Source: an uncultured Lachnospiraceae bacterium (lineage in GTDB: Bacteria > Bacillota > Clostridia > Lachnospirales > Lachnospiraceae). Taken from it: 60,597 nucleotides of DNA. The position numbers and the translations under genes are program-made. The stretch lies in assembly GCA_947626365.1 (NCBI GenBank), contig CANQRW010000011.1:1-60597 (forward strand). Reading direction: 5' to 3'. The stretch's first letter is position 1, and every line of letters starts with the position of its first letter. Under the pieces are notes generated by a model that made no database searches, had not been told where the DNA came from, and saw only the letters and a program-made list of their open reading frames with translations. This document shows, piece after piece, positions 16,444-25,977 of this stretch.

Positions 16444-17634
16444 TCAGAACGCTTTACCGCTTCCGCAAAGAGCCTCCAGCCCCGCTTCCATCCGGTCCAG
16501 GCCTTCCTTCAGTATCCTGCGGCTGGTAGCGATACAGATTCGGATATGCCCTTCCGAACCCGGTCCGAAGAACTGCTCGCCTCCCGGCACCAGCGCCACC
16601 TTATATTCCTTCTTCAGATACTCGGTCAGCGTTACCGCGTCCATGCCGGTTCCACTGATATCGGGGAACAGCACGAAAGTAGCCTGCGGCGTGTGGCAGG
16701 TGACGCCCGACATGGCCCGAAGCCTTTCCAGGGCGTAATCCCTGTTCTCCGTCAGGAACCCGCGAAACTCGTCCAGCCAGGGATAGCATTCATCTACACA
16801 GGCCTTGGCCGCCACCTGGGACAGGGAACTTATGCCGCCCGCCGTGGTTTCCACTGCCGACGCCTCCACCAGCCGGTCAAAGGCGGCCTTATCCGTACAG
16901 TAGACGCAGCCGGCTCTCAGCCCGGCAATGCCGAAGCTTTTGGAAAAGCCAAATACCGACAGCACCTTATCCGTCGGTCCAACCGTCATGATACTGCGGA
17001 ATTTCTCACCGGAATAGACGATGTCGCTCCATATCTCGTCATTCATGATCCACAGATCATGCCTCTGGGATATATCCAGAATGTGCCGCAGATCCTCCTC
17101 CGGATAGAGAAGCCCCAGAGGATTATGAGGATTGCACAGGCCGATCATCCTGGTTCTGGGCGTCACATAGCGCTCCAGTTCCGACAGATCGATCTTTCCG
17201 TCCTTTATCCTGGCGGGAAACCGAACCGGAACCGCTCCTGCGCTCAGAACCGATTCCCGGAACAGAAAATCCACCGGGTCGAAAATAATGGCCTCATCCC
17301 CCGGCTTCAGGACCGCCTTCGCAATAATATACATTCCTCTGGCGGCGCTGTCCACAGGAAGAAGCAGGTTCGGATCCGCCGGTTCGCCTTTTCTCTCCCG
17401 AAGGGCCCTGGCTATGCTCTCCCGCACATCCGGCATGCCCAGCTTGGGGACATAAGGGAAATATCCCTCGGATATATAGTCTGTCAGCGCCCTGCGGATG
17501 GGCTCCGGCGGAAGAAAATCCATATCGGCGGCCGTCAGGGGGATCACCCCCTCCTCCTGTTCCGCCCACCGCAGATTAAAGGCCTTTCTTCTCAGCACAT
17601 CCAGGCGGATGCTCCGATCCGTAAACTCGTACAT
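16444..17634 (-). CDS. MalY/PatB-family PLP enzyme (putative C-S lyase / aminotransferase)
   Basis: The 396-residue fold-type I PLP protein has the family signatures AADMDFLPPEPIRRAL (35-50), CNPHNPLG (167-174), DE at 199-200 and the PLP lysine K232 in FSKSFGIAGLR. MalY/PatB members cleave cystathionine and other cysteine S-conjugates, giving thiol, pyruvate and ammonia. It is first in what looks like one transcript with a peptide importer and an M24 peptidase, which suggests a scavenging route for cysteine-containing peptides; this is inference. A true aminotransferase function cannot be ruled out. Start ATG with AGGAGGAATC upstream. Confidence 0.85.
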   Translation of the reverse strand: MYEFTDRSIRLDVLRRKAFNLRWAEQEEGVIPLTAADMDFLPPEPIRRALTDYISEGYFPYVPKLGMPDVRESIARALRERKGEPADPNLLLPVDSAARGMYIIAKAVLKPGDEAIIFDPVDFLFRESVLSAGAVPVRFPARIKDGKIDLSELERYVTPRTRMIGLCNPHNPLGLLYPEEDLRHILDISQRHDLWIMNDEIWSDIVYSGEKFRSIMTVGPTDKVLSVFGFSKSFGIAGLRAGCVYCTDKAAFDRLVEASAVETTAGGISSLSQVAAKACVDECYPWLDEFRGFLTENRDYALERLRAMSGVTCHTPQATFVLFPDISGTGMDAVTLTEYLKKEYKVALVPGGEQFFGPGSEGHIRICIATSRRILKEGLDRMEAGLEALCGSGKAF

Positions 17635-17683
17635 GATTCCTCCTGACTCCAGTTCTTCCGGCGCTCCCTCTCTGATTATGAAA

Positions 17684-17720
17684 AATGGCGTACTCCTCTG
17701 AAGCAGGAAATAACGCCATT
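17684..17720 (-). promoter_or_regulatory. Leader hairpin upstream of the PatB-like gene
   Basis: AATGGCGT (minus strand, 17713-17720) pairs with ACGCCATT (17684-17691) and is followed by UUUC. The 130-base leader between the promoter and the start codon contains it; it could be an attenuator. No known riboswitch class is recognised. Confidence 0.45.
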
Positions 17721-17771
17721 GTCACATTTCATCTATTTAATACATTACATTGTCGAATCGCGCCGTCAGCT

Positions 17772-17800
17772 ATTGTACCATCTCACGCATTGGCTGTCAA
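17772..17800 (-). promoter_or_regulatory. Promoter of the PatB-peptide operon
   Basis: TTGACA (17795-17800), exactly 17 bases, TACAAT (17772-17777) on the minus strand; probable start near 17765. Confidence 0.75.
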
Positions 17801-17817
17801 TGGTTTTCAGCTTATAT

Positions 17818-19596
17818 TTATTCAAACTGAGATGCATAAAGCTTATAATAGAATCCCTTCTGAACCATCAGCTCCTCGTGGGTTCCCTGCTCCACCACAT
17901 CGCCGTGATTCACCACCAGAATCCGGTCAGCGTTCTGAATGGTGGAAAGACGGTGGGCGATGACGAAGCAGGTCTTGCCCGCCATCAGCCGGCGCATGGC
18001 CTGCTGCACCTGCCGCTCCGTGGAGGTGTCCACATTGCTGGTAGCCTCATCCAGGATCAGCATGTGGGTGTTGTAAAGCATGGCCCGGGCGATGGTCAAA
18101 AGCTGCTTCTGGCCCTTGCTGATGTTGCCGCCGTCCTCGCTGATGACCGTCTGATAGCCGTCGGGCAGCTTCATCACATAGCCGTGAATCCTGGCCGCCT
18201 TAGCTGCCGCCACCACTTCCTCCATGGTGGCCCCCTCCTTGCCGTAGGCTATATTTTCATAAATGGTTCCGCGGAACACCCAGGTATCCTGAAGCACCAT
18301 GGCGTAAGTCCGCCGCAGGCTGTCCCTGGTGACCCTGCGGATCTCATTGCCGTCCACCAATATAGCCCCGTCGTCCACGTCATAAAACCGCATGAGAAGA
18401 TTGATAATGGTCGTCTTGCCGGCTCCCGTAGGGCCTACGATAGCGATGGTCTGCCCCGGATTGGCCTTCAGGTTCAGGTCATGGAGAATCGTCTTCCCAG
18501 GCATATAGCCGAAAGACACATGCTGGGCCTCCACATCGCCATCCACCTGCTCCAGCACTTTCGCTCCGTAGACGTCCTTGATCTCCTCCGGCTCGTCCAG
18601 CAGGCGGAAGACCCGCTCCGCCGCGGCCAGCGCCGAGTAGATCTCATTGATGATATTGGCAATCTCATTGATGGGTCCGGAAAATTTTCTGGAATACAGC
18701 ACAAAGGAAGAAATCTGCCCCAGATCCACGATTCCCCACAGGTAGAACAGCGCTCCCACCAGTCCGATCATGGAAAGTCCCAGATTGTTGATAAATCCGA
18801 TAGTAGGGCCCATGGTCATGCCCAGGGAATCCGCGTCCCGGTAAGCGTCGGCCGCCGCATGGTTGATGGCGGAAAACTCCTCGCAGACGCCGTCCTCATA
18901 AGCGTAGGCCAGGATGGTCTTCTGCCCCGTGAACATTTCCTCCACAAAGCCGTTCATACGGCCGTAGGCAGCGCTTCGCCTGGAATAGCGGGGCCTGGTC
19001 AGCCGCCCCATATACCGGGTATAGAGAATGGCCGTGGGAATGGTCACCAGCATACACACCACCAGAGGAAGGGAGATCATGCACATCATAACGAAGGAGC
19101 CTGCCACCGTCACCACGCTTGTGATGATCTGCACCACATCCGTGGACAGGCTGGTGCCGATGACGTCGATATCATAGCTGACGCGGCTGATGATATCGCC
19201 CGCCTGGTTCCGGTCAAAGAATCCTACCGGCAGGGTCATCAGCTTGTTGAACACGTCTTCTCTCATCTTCCGGACGATCTTCCGGCTGACCCGCATCATC
19301 CCCAGATTGACCAGGAATGTCAGAATGCCGCTGAAAATATAGGCGAAAAGCATACATTTCCCATAATAGAACACCACGCCGAAATCCACCTGCCCCGCGC
19401 CTGCTCCGGCCGCCTGAATGGCTTTTCCCGCGAAATCAGGCCCCAGCAGGTTGCCGATATTGCTGGCGAAGGCACAGCAGGACAGGCCGATGACAGCCCA
19501 TCGGTACTCATTCAGATATGACAGGATCCGCCTGAGAGTACCCTTGGCGTCCCTTGGTTTTTCTTTCTTCCCTCCCCGGTCTCCAGGTCCCGGCAT
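17818..19596 (-). CDS. ABC exporter half-transporter (heterodimer partner 2)
   Basis: The 592-residue protein is a fused transmembrane domain (six helices, about 30-330) plus nucleotide-binding domain. Walker A is VGPTGAGKTT, Walker B ends with a catalytic Glu (LILDEATSNVD), but the signature is NISKGQKQLL instead of LSGGQ. Its partner gene just upstream has the opposite pattern, so the pair should form a heterodimer with one degenerate ATP site. Such exporters move drugs, lipids or peptides; substrate unknown. Start ATG has AAAGGAGG eight bases upstream. Confidence 0.92.
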   Translation of the reverse strand: MPGPGDRGGKKEKPRDAKGTLRRILSYLNEYRWAVIGLSCCAFASNIGNLLGPDFAGKAIQAAGAGAGQVDFGVVFYYGKCMLFAYIFSGILTFLVNLGMMRVSRKIVRKMREDVFNKLMTLPVGFFDRNQAGDIISRVSYDIDVIGTSLSTDVVQIITSVVTVAGSFVMMCMISLPLVVCMLVTIPTAILYTRYMGRLTRPRYSRRSAAYGRMNGFVEEMFTGQKTILAYAYEDGVCEEFSAINHAAADAYRDADSLGMTMGPTIGFINNLGLSMIGLVGALFYLWGIVDLGQISSFVLYSRKFSGPINEIANIINEIYSALAAAERVFRLLDEPEEIKDVYGAKVLEQVDGDVEAQHVSFGYMPGKTILHDLNLKANPGQTIAIVGPTGAGKTTIINLLMRFYDVDDGAILVDGNEIRRVTRDSLRRTYAMVLQDTWVFRGTIYENIAYGKEGATMEEVVAAAKAARIHGYVMKLPDGYQTVISEDGGNISKGQKQLLTIARAMLYNTHMLILDEATSNVDTSTERQVQQAMRRLMAGKTCFVIAHRLSTIQNADRILVVNHGDVVEQGTHEELMVQKGFYYKLYASQFE

Positions 19597-19691
19597 GGCT
19601 GCCGCCTCCTTTCTCTCATTCCTGTGCCTTTTCCTGCGGACTGCAGTCTGCCCGCTCCATATATCTGCCGCCGGCCGAAACGCATCCGCGC

Positions 19692-21500
19692 TCAGGCCAG
19701 CGCTCCCATCTGCGTCTTAAAGATCTCCCTGTATTCCTGGCAGGTTTCAAGGAGATGTTCGTGATTTCCGTATCCGATGCATCTGCCGTTATCCATGACC
19801 AGAATGTTGGTCATATTCATGACCGAACTGACACGCTGGGCGATCATAATGGTCGTGGTTCCGCTGTAATTTTCGAAAATCGCCTTTCTCAGGGAAGCGT
19901 CCGTCTTATAATCCAGGGCCGATGAGGAATCGTCCAGGATCAGGATCTCCGGCTTTGCCGCCAGCGCCCTGGCGATGAGAAGCCGCTGCTTCTGGCCGCC
20001 GGACAGGTTGGCTCCCTTGATATCCGCCATATAGTCCAGGCCGTCGTCCAGAACGGAGATATACTCCGCCGCCATGGCGTCCTCTGTGGCCCTCTTAAGG
20101 TCTTCCTCCGTCACCTGCCGGCCGAAGGAAATATTTCTCCGAAGGGTATCGTTGAACACCATATCGTTCTGGAACACCACGCCGAATTTCCGGTGAAGCT
20201 CGTCTTTGTCATAGGCCCGCACGTCCCGGCCGTCCACAAAGACCCCTCCGTCTGTCACGTCGTAAAAACGCATCAGCAGGTTGATGATAGTAGTCTTACC
20301 GCAGCCGGTAGGCCCGATGATTCCCAGGCTCTCTCCCTTTTTCACGGCGAAATCAATGTCCTCCAGACACAGCTCTCGATCCGTGCCTGCAAATGCCTCG
20401 GCACGGGAAAATGTTCTTTCTTCCCTGCCGTTTTTACGGCTTCCGCTCTCGCTGTCCGAATCTTCCATTTCTCCATAGCCGAAATTCACATGCTCGAAGC
20501 GGATAAATTCATCGCCGGAAGGCTGCTTCGCCTCGTCAGGGCCCAGCACTCTCTGGTCCTGGGGAGTCGCCAGGATCAGCCCGATCCGGTCTGCGGAAGC
20601 GGAGGCTTTGCTGACCATCATAAAGATACGGTTAATGGCCATAACGCCCTGAAGGATCAGATTGAAATAGGTGAGGAAGGCCAGGATCACGCCGGGCTGC
20701 ATCTGTCCGTTATTGACCCGGACCGCTCCGATGAACACCACCAGGGTCAGGCCCATGTTCAGGCTGATCTGCATAATGGGCCCCGGCAGGGCCATCACTG
20801 TGCCGGCCTTGATGTCATTTCTGGTCATGGCGTCGTTGCTGGCCGCAAACCGCCGTTTTTCATAATCGGTTTTGGACAGGGCCTTCACCACGCGGATGCC
20901 GGTGATATTCTCACGCATGACCCGGACTACGTCATCCAGGCTTTCCTGTACTTTATTGTACAGAGGAATACCGTACCGGGAGACGCCCAGGATCACCGCC
21001 AGCATAATGGGCAGCATGACGCAGAGCACGCCGGAAAGGGCCCAGTCCATGGTCATGGTGACGATGATTCCGCCTACCATCATAATGGGCGCGCGGACGC
21101 AGAGGGTCTGCAGAGACTGAGCGCAGGACTGGACGTTATAGCTGTCGCTGGTCATGCGGCTGATAAGGCTGGGCAGGCCATAGGCGTCAAACTGGCTGCC
21201 GGACAGATTGGCTGTCCGGATAAAAAGATCCTGACGGATATGATAGGAAATATTGTGAGCGTTCTCAACAGCTCCCCGGTTGGCGGTCACATTCAGCTGC
21301 CTGGTCACCATGGCCGTGAGAATCATAAGAAGTCCCCAGAGAAAAATCCGGTCCAGACGGCCGGTGGGGACGGTCACATCAATAATATGTTCCAGTATGT
21401 ATGGCAGCATCAGCTCGGTCATGGTGCCGGAAAGCTTGACAAGCATAACCCAGGTGATGGCTTTTCTGTAAGGCTTCATGTAGCGGAAGATCAGTTTCAT
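19692..21500 (-). CDS. ABC exporter half-transporter (heterodimer partner 1)
   Basis: Start ATG 21500 chosen for the conserved MKLIFRYMKPYRKAITW opening; the ribosome site (AGAAGTGG) is weak. The 602-residue protein has six helices and an NBD with Walker A IGPTGCGKTT and an intact LSGGQKQRLLIARA signature, but Walker B ends LILDDSSSALD, with Asp in place of the catalytic Glu. An acidic insertion (about residues 355-385, DSDSESGSRKNGREE) lies just before the NBD. Together with the downstream partner it gives one consensus and one degenerate nucleotide site, as in TM287/288-type exporters. Confidence 0.93.
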   Translation of the reverse strand: MKLIFRYMKPYRKAITWVMLVKLSGTMTELMLPYILEHIIDVTVPTGRLDRIFLWGLLMILTAMVTRQLNVTANRGAVENAHNISYHIRQDLFIRTANLSGSQFDAYGLPSLISRMTSDSYNVQSCAQSLQTLCVRAPIMMVGGIIVTMTMDWALSGVLCVMLPIMLAVILGVSRYGIPLYNKVQESLDDVVRVMRENITGIRVVKALSKTDYEKRRFAASNDAMTRNDIKAGTVMALPGPIMQISLNMGLTLVVFIGAVRVNNGQMQPGVILAFLTYFNLILQGVMAINRIFMMVSKASASADRIGLILATPQDQRVLGPDEAKQPSGDEFIRFEHVNFGYGEMEDSDSESGSRKNGREERTFSRAEAFAGTDRELCLEDIDFAVKKGESLGIIGPTGCGKTTIINLLMRFYDVTDGGVFVDGRDVRAYDKDELHRKFGVVFQNDMVFNDTLRRNISFGRQVTEEDLKRATEDAMAAEYISVLDDGLDYMADIKGANLSGGQKQRLLIARALAAKPEILILDDSSSALDYKTDASLRKAIFENYSGTTTIMIAQRVSSVMNMTNILVMDNGRCIGYGNHEHLLETCQEYREIFKTQMGALA

Positions 21501-21574
21501 ATTCCACTTCTTTCTTAAGTGCGGCCAACGTAGCGATATCCGGCGTTGGCTGTGACACAACGTAACGCCCTACC

Positions 21575-21603
21575 AGTATAATCGATTTTATAGAATTTTG
21601 CAA
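21575..21603 (-). promoter_or_regulatory. Promoter of the ABC exporter pair
   Basis: TTGCAA (21598-21603), 17 bases, TATACT (21575-21580). The leader to the start codon holds an imperfect inverted repeat (GGCGTT ... AACGCC, about 21539-21566), a possible regulator site; no MarR-type regulator gene is adjacent, though such exporters often have one. Confidence 0.65.
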
Positions 21604-21663
21604 ATACCCTTTTGCGATTATTTTTGTGGTTATTTTTGTGTGTCCAGAAACGACTTTGCCAGC

Positions 21664-21689
21664 GGGACTGTCCCCAGGCAGGCAGTCCC
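21664..21689 (-). terminator. Hairpin after the SpoIID-domain gene
   Basis: GGGACTG (21664-21670) and CAGTCCC (21683-21689) arms about 60 bases past the stop codon. No clear U-tract, so termination strength is doubtful. Confidence 0.4.
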
Positions 21690-21748
21690 TTCTCTTCTGA
21701 CCCCGGTATCCTGCGAAATCCGGATCCTGGCGGCCGCGTATCAGATTC

Positions 21749-24142
21749 TCACCAGGTATGCAGGTTCGTCCCCTCGTAGAAAAATCCCAGGATCTCATCA
21801 TACTTCCAGCCCCGCTCGGCCATAGCCTGGGCTCCGTTCTGGCTCATGCCGATGCCGTGTCCGTATCCTCCGCCATAGATTTTGAAAGCGGTTCCCTGGC
21901 CCTCCTCCGGCCGGCACTGCTCGATGGCAATAAACGCGCTTGGCAGGGAAGTCCATCCCGTCAGCACTTTTCCATCCTGCCTTCGGATCCCCACGGAAGC
22001 GCTGCCCAACGCAGAACGGATCTGTCCTTCTCCCCGGATTTCTTTCGTGCCGGCTGTTCCCTCGATCACCAGTGTCTTCCCGATTCCCCCTTCTCCCCGT
22101 TCCGTTATTTCCGCATTCGTAATGGTTCCCAGCTCCGGAAATTTTTCCTGAAGCCGGGCAGCGGTTATCTCTGCGGTCCATCGGTACATTCCATAGCCGG
22201 ATTCAAATCCCTCCGGGCAGCCTTTAATGAACTCCGCGAAAACATCATTGCCGGTCAGGTCTCTTCTCCCTCCGCCGTCGCGAACAGCTTTGGCATAGAG
22301 ATAGGGGGCCTTCCCCAGATCCTCCCCCCAGACGGTCACATCCGCCGTGTGGCCGCAGGAAGTGGAAAAATAGTAGGTGTCCGCCACCTGATCTCCATAC
22401 ATGAGAATCTGCCCGTAGGTCTCATTGACCGCTGTGTCGGAGGCAGTTCCCGCGGGAGCATTGTTGTACACCTGGAACCGGGTGCTGTCGTCAACATGGG
22501 CGCCGTATTCTTTGTAGGTATTCCCCTGAATCTGTCTGTACGCATAGGTTCTGGCGCAGACTGCCTGGGCCTTCAGCGCTTCCTTCTCGTAACTGGCCGG
22601 CATCTCGCTGGGCACCACCCGCTTCAGATAATCCTCCAGATACAGATCGTTGACCACCGCAAGCCCCTGTTCCTCCTGTGAGATTTCCAGCCTGCCCGGA
22701 TAGACCGGCCCCTTCCCGCTTCCCCGCTCCAGAGAAAGGATGCGGATTCCTGCGCTCTCGTCGGCAGGCCGGAACACAATCCGACCTTCCTTCAGAAGAG
22801 GATCTCCCGTCTCCAAAGTCATTCGTTCCCCTTTGCGGAACGCGGTCTTCTTCTCATCCTGAATCATCAGGCCGTCGCTTGCAAATTCCAGTTCCACCTT
22901 CTGATGGAACGGAGAATGAAAACCGGTGTCCATAAGCAGCACCCGGATATTCGCGGCGTCAAAGGTCCGCACAATGAGAGCCGCGCACAGCCTGCCGCCT
23001 GCGGCTGCAAATTCCTGGGTGTCATATCCTACCAGAATATCGGAGAGATCCTGCGCTTCAAACTGCCCGTAGGTTTTGTAGACCCTAAAATGCTCATCCA
23101 GCTCCACCGGGCCGTAGCCCTCCAGCTCGATGGCATCCTCCTTCACCGCCAGAACTCTGGCAGTGATCCGGTCCTTCTTCAGCACGATTTTTTCCACCTG
23201 ACCGTCCGTCAGATAAAGATCGGCCAGCTGATTCACCAGTCCCTCTGTCTCTGCAATTTTCCGTTCCGCGGGAAAAGTTCGCACAATCTCGCCGGCATAT
23301 CCTTTGATGCCAGCCTCGCCGGCTTCGGAAATCCAGGCATTATGGCAGACAATGCTCCTGGATACCAGTTCCGTTACCTGGATAATCTCCCTGTCCTTTG
23401 CCAGCACGCGGATTTCCGTATCCAGATACCGGTCCAGGCTCAGGCCCTCAAAACCGTAGGTCCCCCGGTCCGTATAAGCGGTCCAGGCCGGAACCGGGGC
23501 GGTCTCCGCGCTGCCCGGCGTACCGTAAATCTGAAGTGTCAGTTCCTCAATCCGGGCACCGCAGATTTCCATGTACCGGCTCCACCATTCCTCCGCCGAA
23601 AGCAGGCTGCGCTCCCTTTTCGAGGCAGCTGCTTCTTTCTTCGGCATCTCTCCGTCCGAGGCAGCCGCGCTCCCCTCCTGCATATTCTTGCCTGGAACAG
23701 AAACCTCTTCTCCTGGAATTTCCTCGTCCCGGGCAGCAGCATCCCCCTCCGGCACTTCCCCGTCTGCGCCGGCTTCCGCCTCCAGCACATATTCCAGCAT
23801 CTCCAGAATCGATTCCGCCTCCCCGCAGGTCAGAAAGCCTTCCGCGGTTTCAGAATCCGCCGGAGTCGATTCCTCTGACAGAATCCCGCGGCGGTACAGA
23901 AAATCTCCGTATTTTACATACCATTTTCCCTGATCTGCCGCCGGAAAGAAGGACTTCTCCTCCTCCGCCTCCTTCCTGCATTCCTCGGCGGTTGCTGCAC
24001 AAAGGGCCGCAGCCTTATAGACTGCGGCCCTGGATATTCCTTCGTGCTCAGGCCTGCTCCACAGGATAACCGCCGTCAGTGCGGTCACCGCTGCCAAAAG
24101 GCCCGGTATCCATAATAAATGTTTCTTTTTTTTCTTTTTCAT
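21749..24142 (-). CDS. SpoIID/LytB-domain cell-wall protein
   Basis: The 797-residue protein starts with a Lys-rich cytoplasmic stub and a single membrane anchor (about 9-27), then a long extracytoplasmic region with an Ala/Glu/Pro-rich segment (about 115-165), and a C-terminal SpoIID domain (about 500-790): YLEDYLKRVVPSEMPASYEKEALKAQAV, STSCGHTADVTVWG, and GYGHGIGMSQNGAQAMAERG. SpoIID is a peptidoglycan lytic transglycosylase that removes stem-less glycan during engulfment. This protein is much longer than SpoIID, so it is a relative acting at the cell surface, not necessarily in sporulation. The AI-2E-type gene ends 7 bases before its start. Confidence 0.88.
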   Translation of the reverse strand: MKKKKKKHLLWIPGLLAAVTALTAVILWSRPEHEGISRAAVYKAAALCAATAEECRKEAEEEKSFFPAADQGKWYVKYGDFLYRRGILSEESTPADSETAEGFLTCGEAESILEMLEYVLEAEAGADGEVPEGDAAARDEEIPGEEVSVPGKNMQEGSAAASDGEMPKKEAAASKRERSLLSAEEWWSRYMEICGARIEELTLQIYGTPGSAETAPVPAWTAYTDRGTYGFEGLSLDRYLDTEIRVLAKDREIIQVTELVSRSIVCHNAWISEAGEAGIKGYAGEIVRTFPAERKIAETEGLVNQLADLYLTDGQVEKIVLKKDRITARVLAVKEDAIELEGYGPVELDEHFRVYKTYGQFEAQDLSDILVGYDTQEFAAAGGRLCAALIVRTFDAANIRVLLMDTGFHSPFHQKVELEFASDGLMIQDEKKTAFRKGERMTLETGDPLLKEGRIVFRPADESAGIRILSLERGSGKGPVYPGRLEISQEEQGLAVVNDLYLEDYLKRVVPSEMPASYEKEALKAQAVCARTYAYRQIQGNTYKEYGAHVDDSTRFQVYNNAPAGTASDTAVNETYGQILMYGDQVADTYYFSTSCGHTADVTVWGEDLGKAPYLYAKAVRDGGGRRDLTGNDVFAEFIKGCPEGFESGYGMYRWTAEITAARLQEKFPELGTITNAEITERGEGGIGKTLVIEGTAGTKEIRGEGQIRSALGSASVGIRRQDGKVLTGWTSLPSAFIAIEQCRPEEGQGTAFKIYGGGYGHGIGMSQNGAQAMAERGWKYDEILGFFYEGTNLHTW

Positions 24143-24148
24143 AAATCC

Positions 24149-25387
24149 CTACCTGATCAGCGTCTTTTTCTCCACATCCACATGGTCGAGCCCCATATAT
24201 TCTTCCGTTGCGATCGGAAGCTGTTTTCTCTTAAGTCCCGCATGTACAAACTCGCTTATCAGATCGTAGATCACAGCAAAGGTAGGCACACCGATGATCA
24301 TACCCAGCGGCCCCATGATCCCGCCGAACAGCAGGATGGAGAACAGCACCCAGAAACTTGACAGACCGGTGGTATTGCCCAGAATCCTGGGTCCCAGGAT
24401 ATTGCCGTCAAACTGCTGGATCAGAAGGATGATCAGCAGAAAGATAAGGCACTGCTTCGGACTCACCAGAAGGATCAGCAGGGCGCTGGGAATCGCTCCG
24501 ATAAAGGGTCCGAAGAAGGGAATCACATTAGTGACGCCGATGATCACACTGATCAGCATAGTATAAGGCATCTTCACTATGCTGAGTATCACAAAGGTCA
24601 GAATCCCGATCAGCAGGGAATCGATCAGCTTGCCGATGATAAAGCTGCCGAACACCCTGTGAACAAAACGGCCTTTCTCCACAACCTGATTCGCCAGCTT
24701 CAAAGACAGGGCAGCGTAGACAATCTTTTTGGCCTGAGCCACCAGAGTATCTTTGATATTCAGCAGGTAGATCATGACGATAACACCGATCAGGCTGTTC
24801 ATGACAAAGTTATAGACGCCCATAATCCCGGAATACACTCCGGATACCAGAATCTCCACATTGGGCATCCAGTTTGAGGTGGACTGAGTCCAGCTGATCA
24901 GCTGATCGGCCCCCTGCTGATAAAGCGACATGACCGTATTCTCCAGATCCGGATTGTTGGCAAGGGCCGTCTCGATCCATCCGGAAACCTGTACCACAAA
25001 GGCAGGCACAGAATTGACGATTCCCATGATACTGCTCCACACGGAAGGTATGATCAGGGAAATCAGTCCGGAAATGATAGTGAACAGAAACAGCAGGCTT
25101 CCCGCGGTCGCAGCGGATTTCGCCGCAAATTTTCTTTTGCTGTCCTTCTTCACGATCCCGGACAGCAGTTTCTCAAACCAACCGCGGACGCGGTTGTACA
25201 CAGGGGACAGCAGGTAAGCCAGAATCGCCCCGTAAGTGATCGGCGCCAGGATATCATTCAAAGAATGGATCGCTCCCCGCACCGTCTCCCAGCGAACGAA
25301 TACCATCACTGCCATTATACTCAAAAGGATTACCAGAAATGCCGTAACTCCCCAAAAAAGATATTTCCGCGACTTGTTCTCTTTCAT
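24149..25387 (-). CDS. AI-2E family transporter (PerM/YtvI-like membrane protein)
   Basis: Start ATG 25387 follows GAGAGGCTAAAG; longer frames have no site. The 412-residue protein has the family layout: two N-terminal helices, a soluble middle part (about 75-230) and a C-terminal block of helices with IGVTNVIPFFGPFIGAIPSALLIL. Members include AI-2 exporters (TqsA), Na/H antiporters and YtvI of sporulating bacteria; the actual cargo is unknown. Confidence 0.9.
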   Translation of the reverse strand: MKENKSRKYLFWGVTAFLVILLSIMAVMVFVRWETVRGAIHSLNDILAPITYGAILAYLLSPVYNRVRGWFEKLLSGIVKKDSKRKFAAKSAATAGSLLFLFTIISGLISLIIPSVWSSIMGIVNSVPAFVVQVSGWIETALANNPDLENTVMSLYQQGADQLISWTQSTSNWMPNVEILVSGVYSGIMGVYNFVMNSLIGVIVMIYLLNIKDTLVAQAKKIVYAALSLKLANQVVEKGRFVHRVFGSFIIGKLIDSLLIGILTFVILSIVKMPYTMLISVIIGVTNVIPFFGPFIGAIPSALLILLVSPKQCLIFLLIILLIQQFDGNILGPRILGNTTGLSSFWVLFSILLFGGIMGPLGMIIGVPTFAVIYDLISEFVHAGLKRKQLPIATEEYMGLDHVDVEKKTLIR

Positions 25388-25557
25388 CTTTAGCCTCTCG
25401 CCATGGTAAATTTCCTTCTTTAGCGTATCACATTTTTCCCCCTCGTACAAGTCCAAACACAGAATCTTCTGCGGCGGCTCTTTCAGGCTCGCCCTGTCTG
25501 ATATATTCTTCAAGTTCAAACTGCCAATTCTTATCCGGCATATTTGCCCCTCCGAAA

Positions 25558-25977
25558 TCAATTCCTTTTCTGATTATGAATTTCTTTTAAATCCTCTATG
25601 GCAAGCTCAGGATCCATCGTGTGAAACATCATATAATTTCGTTTCATTGTTCGGATGGGAGCTTGTTTATAAATCTTTGCGCTGTCCTCACCATTGTAAT
25701 AGTGCCAATAGCGGTAGATATAGCCTATCCAGTACAACACATCTGCAGAAAATATCTCTCCATCTCTTGTAAGCGATTCACCTGCAGCAGAGGCGACTTC
25801 CTCAAGCAGGTATTCTTCTCCTGCCCACTGCATACGGTTATATGTTGAATCAAGCTCCTTTGCGGTATCGGACATCATAAACGCCTTGATAAAAGCGACA
25901 CTGTTATATTTTTTCTCGGCTGATAATTCAAATAATCTGCCTTGAATATCACAAAGCTTTAACTGAAGCTCGTTCAT
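25558..25977 (-). CDS. Small conserved protein, partner of the HTH-ART gene
   Basis: The 139-residue soluble protein is rich in aromatic and acidic residues (YWIGYIYRYWHYYNGEDSAKIYKQ, about 82-105). It starts inside the preceding gene's stop (ATGA overlap at 25974-25977), so it is translationally coupled. I recall proteins of this type lying next to DUF3990 genes in gut Firmicutes, which would fit an antitoxin or modulator, but no domain name can be claimed from sequence alone. Confidence 0.7.
   Translation of the reverse strand: MNELQLKLCDIQGRLFELSAEKKYNSVAFIKAFMMSDTAKELDSTYNRMQWAGEEYLLEEVASAAGESLTRDGEIFSADVLYWIGYIYRYWHYYNGEDSAKIYKQAPIRTMKRNYMMFHTMDPELAIEDLKEIHNQKRN

Noticed and set aside
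16444-16520. A sixth stop-codon duplication after the PatB-like gene (CGGAAG...AAGGGG pieces)
   Set aside because: Similarity is limited to short purine-rich strings with gaps and cannot be told from chance.
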